Source: CBDAUN01 sp965214615
GTDB lineage: Bacteria > Pseudomonadota > Gammaproteobacteria > Arenicellales > JAJDZL01
Assembly (NCBI GenBank): GCA_965214615.1
Contig: OZ243952.1
Location: 2,542,001 to 2,606,000, forward strand
Length of the DNA: 64,000 bases
Reading direction: 5' to 3'
Below are positions 63,901-64,000 of this stretch, piece by piece. Each line of letters starts with the position of its first letter. The stretch's first letter is position 1. A program made the translations under genes and the position numbers. The notes beneath the pieces were generated by a model, which was given only the letters and a program-made list of their open reading frames with translations, ran no database searches and was not told where the DNA came from.

Positions 63901-64000
63901 GACACCAGAAAATATCACCGCAGGATTCTGCGTGTTGTGAGGTGACAAAGCGCTGAGCGAAATAGAATCACTGTCATCGGTCAGAGCGTAAGTGTAGTGC
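1..64000 (-). CDS. Giant Calx-beta-like repeat protein, internal fragment (at least 21,333 aa; both ends outside the window)
   Basis: One reading frame runs across the whole window on the minus strand, codons at 3k+1..3k+3. I translated 1-16,320 almost line by line and long parts of the rest without an in-frame stop, and the frame is identical at both edges. The product is an array of about 160 beta-sandwich-like modules. Typical signatures are VTEG/IDEG starts, TVTL strands, DGTATGGSDF loops, DDxxDEP turns and DND/DDD ends, the pattern of Calx-beta domains, which often bind calcium through acidic loops. No enzyme motif, signal peptide, membrane segment or anchor is visible; these would lie beyond the edges. 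All super-unit spacings measured are multiples of three. Cysteine is almost absent except for a pair in most G modules. Role is inferred only: a very long extracellular fibre or adhesin. An assembly artefact in so repetitive a region is the main alternative to a real single gene. Confidence 0.93.
922..2334 (-). repeat. Modules U, T, S and R (System 2, copy 1)
   Basis: U 1894-2334 (PYSAAQPAVVFTGSDD), T 1546-1893 (VEVKENGAGRYYVWLL), S 1213-1545 (STRALKVSEGGTAEYEV, RPNEWNTEKAIEV) and R 922-1212 (ANALGGAVAVEVTLGG). They occur in the same order as copy 2, at an offset of about 8.27 kb. Confidence 0.85.
2335..3420 (-). repeat. Modules D1, V1 and V2 (System 2, copy 1)
   Basis: D1 3016-3420 (TLSAPPGDLAEDGSAK, ELSRALGDGESIRVPVEF) is a D-type module. 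V1 2665-3015 has the DADNWSEAQTVALSG strand. V2 2335-2664 (PVLNLSVSDDTIAEGE, ELTIGFGSGFPAGL) pairs with 10651-11013; a 60-base sample here is about 70% G+C against about 50% in the partner. Confidence 0.82.
3421..4521 (-). repeat. Modules Y1, Z1 and Z1' (System 2, copy 1)
   Basis: Y1 4108-4521 (TTVTLAGAAGDLDEGSG, SGTATRGTDYTLTG), Z1 3727-4107 (TWDDPQTVTVRAVND) and Z1' 3421-3726 (RFNDSNWRNPQTVTV). Y1 and Z1 pair with 12163-12573 and 11803-12162, at an offset of about 8.05 kb. The NW-x-NPQTVTV strand is characteristic of large secreted bacterial repeat proteins. Confidence 0.82.
4522..4899 (-). repeat. Third M module
   Basis: AMTLTVDADTAANGVQG at the start and VEFTLMPTDDTLDEPAE toward the end make this a high-G+C copy of the 5743-6120 module. 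It is followed by the start of System 2 copy 1. Confidence 0.78.
4900..5742 (-). other. Modules L and K
   Basis: L (5428-5742, 105 aa; AVSIEAAKTKVTEGQV) is a short Calx-beta-like module. K (4900-5427, 176 aa) starts SVRGSGSMIEGNAAKTG with a normal VTVPLRFATRARDF core, but holds a long middle segment (RRDVVVHAAGADIAALDS, KLAGQRTPPNSANYAVEF). That makes it the longest and least repeat-like module of the window. I do not recognise a catalytic or binding motif in it. Confidence 0.72.
5743..6474 (-). repeat. Two tandem M modules
   Basis: Modules 6121-6474 (AITLETDTQTVAENGG) and 5743-6120 (AIALAVDADTAASGVQ) share SGFV.FTL.P.DD.LNE..E.IS.KG.L.GVTF.DA and end in acidic turns. A third copy is at 4522-4899. 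The DNA here is visibly more AT-rich than the flanks. Confidence 0.78.
6475..7128 (-). other. Two H-like modules
   Basis: Modules 6802-7128 (VTVGVEAPDKVREGET, THETDGSVRATLLPGDGY) and 6475-6801 (SVGISAAAARVVEGND, QQGDYAAAGQTGTKQV), each 109 aa. The pattern of a flexible residue, VEG start, G-K/R-V-stiff strand and DGSV.A.L..G.GY ending is that of System 1 module H, but at low identity. Confidence 0.75.
7129..7824 (-). other. B-like and C-like Calx-beta modules
   Basis: Module 7471-7824 (AVSDASAAEGEVLGF, DDNVYESDHRLEVRL) is a diverged relative of System 1 module B, sharing the YESDH..L.L strand. Module 7129-7470 (PEFGFLSAQHRVTEGE, GDYDGASGTLTFEPGG) matches module C. They are high in G+C and give a link between the two repeat systems. 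Confidence 0.78.
7825..9180 (-). repeat. Three tandem Q modules (System 2, copy 2)
   Basis: Q2a 8725-9180 (VSLTPGTDLSLREQTPGD), Q2b 8269-8724 (VSLTGGTDLSVVEQLTSD) and Q2c 7825-8268 (VALTGGADVSMLEQSSTD), each about 150 aa. Shared core: LERDLAAGEIVEVPLAF, LPGAAQ.HI.V, GTGVTL.DA, PKVRFTGGAGTEQV, DDAFTVALG.L. Partners lie at 469-921 and 16-468, and the third starts at the window edge. Confidence 0.85.
9181..10200 (-). repeat. Modules T, S and R (System 2, copy 2)
   Basis: T 9814-10200 (SVKENGAPGRYFIWL, WSKTQEVRVTALPDADIDG), S 9481-9813 (STRALKVSEGGTAEY, TFQPNEWNTEKAIEV) and R 9181-9480 (ANALGGAVAVEVVIGD, RYGGASARVAVVDN). All three match copy 1 modules at 1546-1893, 1213-1545 and 922-1212, with S nearly identical at DNA level over 9,601-9,840 versus 1,333-1,572. 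T has a longer N-terminal loop than its partner, including a Cys pair and a DNA hairpin. Confidence 0.85.
10171..10198. other. Perfectly folded GC-rich inverted repeat inside the reading frame
   Basis: Arms ggagcccg and cgggctcc extend inward to a 12-bp stem with one G-T pair and a GACA loop. It resembles a terminator stem, but no T run follows on either strand and the frame reads through it as a proline/glycine-rich loop (KEPDPVGPGSSS). The paralogous site near 1,880 lacks it. It sits where G+C drops from about 62-67% to about 50%. It may be a coding-sequence insertion or structured mRNA; a working terminator is unlikely. Confidence 0.6.
10201..11802 (-). repeat. Modules W, V1, V2 and U (System 2, copy 2)
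   Basis: W 11341-11802 (154 aa, TEVSISRILPDGAINEGAQ) has no clear partner at the same place in copy 1. V1 11014-11340 carries the DNWQTPQTITLTG strand. V2 10651-11013 (PVLNLSINREQRLEGQ, TMTIGFGSGFPAKL) and U 10201-10650 (TAVTLSLLEEGENV, PYSAAQPAVVFAGADNAEV) are homologous to 2335-2664 and 1894-2334. Their DNA is far more AT-rich than the copy 1 partners. Confidence 0.82.
11803..12573 (-). repeat. Modules Y2 and Z2 (start of System 2, copy 2)
   Basis: Y2 (12163-12573, 137 aa; TTVVLAGAPGNLIEGSS, TFGGTATRGEDYTLSG) is clearly homologous to Y1 at 4108-4521. Z2 (11803-12162, 120 aa) has the TFTPINWSVKQKVTV strand, the NW motif common in large secreted bacterial repeat proteins. Y is also similar in outline to module D of System 1. 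Confidence 0.82.
12574..16269 (-). repeat. Transition zone RU19: H-(A-B-C)x2-D-E-X
   Basis: Modules, N to C: H 15931-16269 (divergent, NVTIASVASLITEAM); A 15514-15930; B 15157-15513; C 14818-15156; a second A 14419-14817 (VKLARDGSGGIPEAGG); B 14059-14418; C 13723-14058; D 13288-13722; E 12928-13287 (PVLSVNTPSVTEGAS); and a further Calx-beta module X 12574-12927 (TVSIDDALAIAEGDD). A-B-C is thus duplicated in tandem, and F and G are missing. After X the chain enters System 2, so this is the junction of the two repeat systems within one protein. Confidence 0.85.
16270..19443 (-). repeat. Super-unit RU18, full form (1,058 aa), last full System 1 unit
   Basis: A full eight-module unit. The A/B region (for example 18,400-18,580 and 19,000-19,150) closely matches 15,225-15,405 and 15,830-15,980 in the transition zone. 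The G cysteine pair at 16531-16551 reads CPDTVACPQGT, and the unit ends at the divergent boundary RIQDNDNPNHP. Confidence 0.85.
19444..22611 (-). repeat. Super-unit RU17, full form (1,056 aa)
   Basis: A full eight-module unit. Positions 21181-21664 (B/C modules) are shared almost exactly with RU4, 34.4 kb away. The G cysteine pair is at 19717-19743 (CGTPANPPCPPGT). Confidence 0.85.
21181..21664 (-). repeat. 484-bp block shared with RU4 34.4 kb away
   Basis: It covers parts of modules C and B and matches 55576-56059 with one difference seen (a C/T change near the start). The flanking sequence diverges on both sides. Confidence 0.88.
22612..25767 (-). repeat. Super-unit RU16, full form (1,052 aa)
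   Basis: A full eight-module unit. Its H-A-B part at 24781-25767 is almost identical to 27949-28935 in RU15. The cysteine pair of G is at 22882-22908 (CGISAVPSCPSGT). Confidence 0.85.
24781..25804 (-). repeat. Near-identical 1.02-kb block, copy in RU16
   Basis: Matches 27949-28972 at an offset of exactly 3,168 bp with only about three base differences noticed. It spans modules B (part), A, H and the end of the preceding G. Identity stops abruptly after gaagacgtgcca, where the two G modules become unrelated. Confidence 0.88.
25768..28935 (-). repeat. Super-unit RU15, full form and reference decomposition (1,056 aa)
   Basis: Used here as the type copy. Modules, N to C: H 28597-28935 (NPNITISSGTSPVTEG, 113 aa); A 28174-28596 (TTVTLARSGSGGIAEDGG, 141 aa); B 27814-28173 (VTAASAPEGDAVEF, 120 aa); C 27478-27813 (PSFEFSTSSTTAAEGDG, 112 aa, with DGTAIGGSDF); D 27013-27477 (VTLTSPVGTAITEMGG, GLGTLDANSGTN, 155 aa); E 26653-27012 (PVLSIDDPSVVEG, 120 aa); F 26194-26652 (VVASLSRTDSGAIDEGQ, MNSFDVTVNDITG, 153 aa); G 25768-26193 (LKVEVPTVTEGDDG, YWHVFILDNDNPA, 142 aa). 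Each module ends in an acidic DND/DDD-type turn. B, C and E are the most typical Calx-beta forms; A, D and F are longer and share an R.L..GE...VPL core. The G cysteine pair is at 26044-26070. Confidence 0.88.
27949..28972 (-). repeat. Near-identical 1.02-kb block, copy in RU15
   Basis: Partner of 24781-25804. The adjoining D, E and F modules of the two units differ much more than this block does, so whole-unit duplication alone does not explain the identity. Confidence 0.88.
28936..32073 (-). repeat. Super-unit RU14, full form (1,046 aa)
   Basis: A full eight-module unit. The D module contains the distinctive GGGNINNPKGVSYRNLS stretch shared with RU11. The cysteine pair of G is at 29212-29238 (CTHPGDPPCPPGT). 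Confidence 0.85.
32074..35229 (-). repeat. Super-unit RU13, full form (1,052 aa)
   Basis: A full eight-module unit. Its D-E-F part (about 32,515-33,550) closely matches 26,209-27,250 in RU15 at an offset of 6,306 bp. The G cysteine pair is at 32350-32376 (CDFLNTPPCPPGT). Confidence 0.85.
35230..38400 (-). repeat. Super-unit RU12, full form (1,057 aa)
   Basis: A full eight-module unit. Its E/D region (about 36,140-36,840) closely matches 23,500-24,200 in RU16, at an offset of 12,645 bp. The G module has a longer insert before WHVAILDNDNPA, and its cysteine pair at 35530-35550 reads CGSYTPCPPGT. Confidence 0.85.
38401..40728 (-). repeat. Super-unit RU11, E and F missing (H-A-B-C-D-G, 776 aa)
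   Basis: The unit is about 830 bp shorter than its neighbours. Module D ends ITDN and runs directly into G as EIKKRTLSVVVPTVTEG at about 38,788-38,838, so E and F were lost precisely between module borders and in frame. Its D module closely matches that of RU14 (offset about 8.66 kb). The G cysteine pair is at 38677-38700 (CDAIHRPCPPGT). Confidence 0.87.
40729..43848 (-). repeat. Super-unit RU10, full form (1,040 aa)
   Basis: A full eight-module unit opening with the NPNNPNITIAPRTSP variant of H. The F/G junction is shortened (NDITKRMLKVEVP), and G carries its cysteine pair at 41008-41034 (CDALNTPPCPPGT). Confidence 0.85.
43849..45099 (-). repeat. Super-unit RU9, short form (H-F-G, 417 aa), WW-variant F
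   Basis: It directly follows another short unit, the only place in the window where two short units are adjacent. F is the WW variant (GRLWWHDLSMSKKSGSS) also found in RU2. The G cysteine pair at 44140-44166 is the wider form CTGPDSNDCPPDVGT. RU9 plus RU10 resemble RU2 plus RU3, at an offset of about 16.29 kb. Confidence 0.85.
45100..46296 (-). repeat. Super-unit RU8, short form (H-F-G, 399 aa), G lacks the cysteine pair
   Basis: H joins F directly (DGDPTVVSLARVGTGTIKEG). The G module reads ITVWASTIQGSNAASFQDF where other copies carry C...CPPGT, so it is the only one of the 18 G modules seen without the two cysteines. Confidence 0.85.
46297..49473 (-). repeat. Super-unit RU7, full form (1,059 aa, longest full copy)
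   Basis: A full eight-module unit with an extra residue or two in H (TATSSATIEVQDYN). The G cysteine pair is at 46576-46602 (CTSASIPPCPTGT). Confidence 0.85.
49474..52641 (-). repeat. Super-unit RU6, full form (1,056 aa)
   Basis: A full H-A-B-C-D-E-F-G unit. The B/C region at 51441-51592 is nearly identical in DNA to 42641-42792 in RU10. The G cysteine pair is at 49771-49797 (CGISTTAPCPAGT). Confidence 0.85.
52642..53856 (-). repeat. Super-unit RU5, short form (H-F-G, 405 aa)
   Basis: Module H joins directly to F (TPTVVSLARVGSGAIDEGE), skipping A to E. The G module has the cysteine pair at 52909-52935 (CNLFDSPPCPTGT) and ends at the usual WHVRILDNDNPANP boundary. Confidence 0.85.
53857..57009 (-). 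repeat. Super-unit RU4, full form (1,051 aa), mosaic of other units
   Basis: A full eight-module unit whose DNA is a patchwork. Positions 55576-56059 match 21181-21664 with one difference seen, while 55312-55551 closely match 27241-27480. The A and B region around 56,160-57,010 closely resembles 24,920-25,767. The G cysteine pair at 54133-54153 reads CSVGIPCPQGA. The mosaic suggests gene conversion or unequal exchange with units RU15 to RU17. Confidence 0.85.
55576..56059 (-). repeat. 484-bp block shared with RU17 34.4 kb away
   Basis: Partner of 21181-21664. The sequence just below (55,312-55,551) instead follows RU15, marking a switch of closest relative inside one unit. Confidence 0.88.
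57010..60132 (-). repeat. Super-unit RU3, full form (1,041 aa)
   Basis: A full H-A-B-C-D-E-F-G unit. H is a variant with TDLTLDISVSETGNI and a VLDDD end, closely related to H of RU10. D ends in INDWSG instead of the usual ITDDD. The G cysteine pair is at 57286-57312 (CGTSYTSPCPPGR), and the unit closes with PHWHAAILDNDNPA. Confidence 0.85.
60133..61389 (-). repeat. Super-unit RU2, short form (H-F-G, 419 aa)
   Basis: Module H (NPSIAIAAGAAPAEG) leads straight into F (EPTVVSLARVGSGAIDEGE) with A to E absent. The F module is a variant with a WW pair (SGWWRDLSVSRKSGSS) and a long RRTNVGGGARRNADAAMHS loop. The same variant occurs in RU9, 16.29 kb away. The G cysteine pair is at 60433-60459, in the altered form CDRFSEEICPPDVGT. 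Confidence 0.85.
61390..64000 (-). repeat. Super-unit RU1, cut by window edge (A-B-C-D-E-F-G)
   Basis: This is the most N-terminal super-unit visible. It starts inside module A (HYTYALTDD at the edge) and runs through B (VTGAQAAEGNAVEF), C (FGFSTPSTAANEGDG), D (GLGAIDASLAMNLDGG), E (LPVLSIDAPSTTEGN), F (VVSLARTGSGAIDEGQ) and G (KLKVNVPAVIEGES, ending AYWFVRIHDNDNPANP). The G module carries the two-cysteine loop at 61657-61677 (CTTSIPCPQGT). Copies of B and C here are somewhat more diverged than those in the middle of the array. Confidence 0.85.

Noticed and set aside
16270..64000. CRISPR array or transposon repeats
   Set aside because: Repeats are 3.16 kb long, coding throughout, and built of beta modules. 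There are no short direct repeats with unique spacers, no transposase and no terminal inverted repeats.
1..64000. A series of separate genes encoding similar proteins
   Set aside because: No stop codon, intergenic gap or ribosome-binding site breaks the frame. Internal methionines occur but nothing marks them as starts.
1..64000. Non-ribosomal peptide or polyketide synthase, the usual giant bacterial genes
   Set aside because: No adenylation, condensation, ketosynthase or carrier-protein motifs are present. Every module is a Thr/Ser/Val/Asp-rich beta type.

Overview
The window holds one thing: the interior of a single gigantic protein-coding gene on the minus strand. Reading minus-strand codons that occupy positions 3k+1 to 3k+3, I translated nearly all of 1-16,320 line by line and long stretches or samples of the rest. 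I met no stop codon, and the frame is the same at both edges. Neither start nor stop lies inside, so the window encodes 21,333 consecutive residues of a still larger protein. The N-terminal side is at the right edge (64,000) and the C-terminal side at the left edge (1). I see no other gene, RNA, mobile element, CRISPR array or promoter.

The protein is an array of about 160 acidic, Ser/Thr/Gly/Val-rich, predicted all-beta modules of 100-155 residues. Most follow the Calx-beta pattern: an EG start, a TVTL strand, a DGTA..G.DY/DF loop, a strand-and-turn segment with DDxxDE, and a DND/DDD end. Two repeat systems are joined. System 1 (16.3-64 kb) has an eight-module super-unit of about 1,050 residues (H-A-B-C-D-E-F-G, N to C), present as 12 full copies, 4 short H-F-G copies, one copy lacking E and F, and one copy cut by the window edge. 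System 2 (1-12.6 kb) has a different, more diverged super-unit of about 8.1-8.3 kb (modules Y, Z, V, U, T, S, R, Q...), seen as one complete and one partial copy. They meet in a transition zone at 12.6-16.3 kb.

Repeats exist at several scales: modules (~0.4 kb), super-units (~3.16 kb), a short-full-full triplet (~7.5 kb) and a ~16.3 kb offset between related variant blocks. Some distant copies are almost identical in DNA, which suggests ongoing in-frame duplication and gene conversion. Base composition is mosaic: much of 1-10 kb is about 62-70% G+C and the rest about 50%, even between homologous modules.

The organism is a prokaryote by the intron-free giant frame; nothing here fixes its taxonomy. 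Giant Calx-beta-like arrays are known from marine, sponge-associated and other bacteria with very large surface or secreted proteins, so a large extracellular adhesin-like or cell-contact protein is the best functional guess. Secretion signals, anchors and any catalytic domain would lie outside the window.
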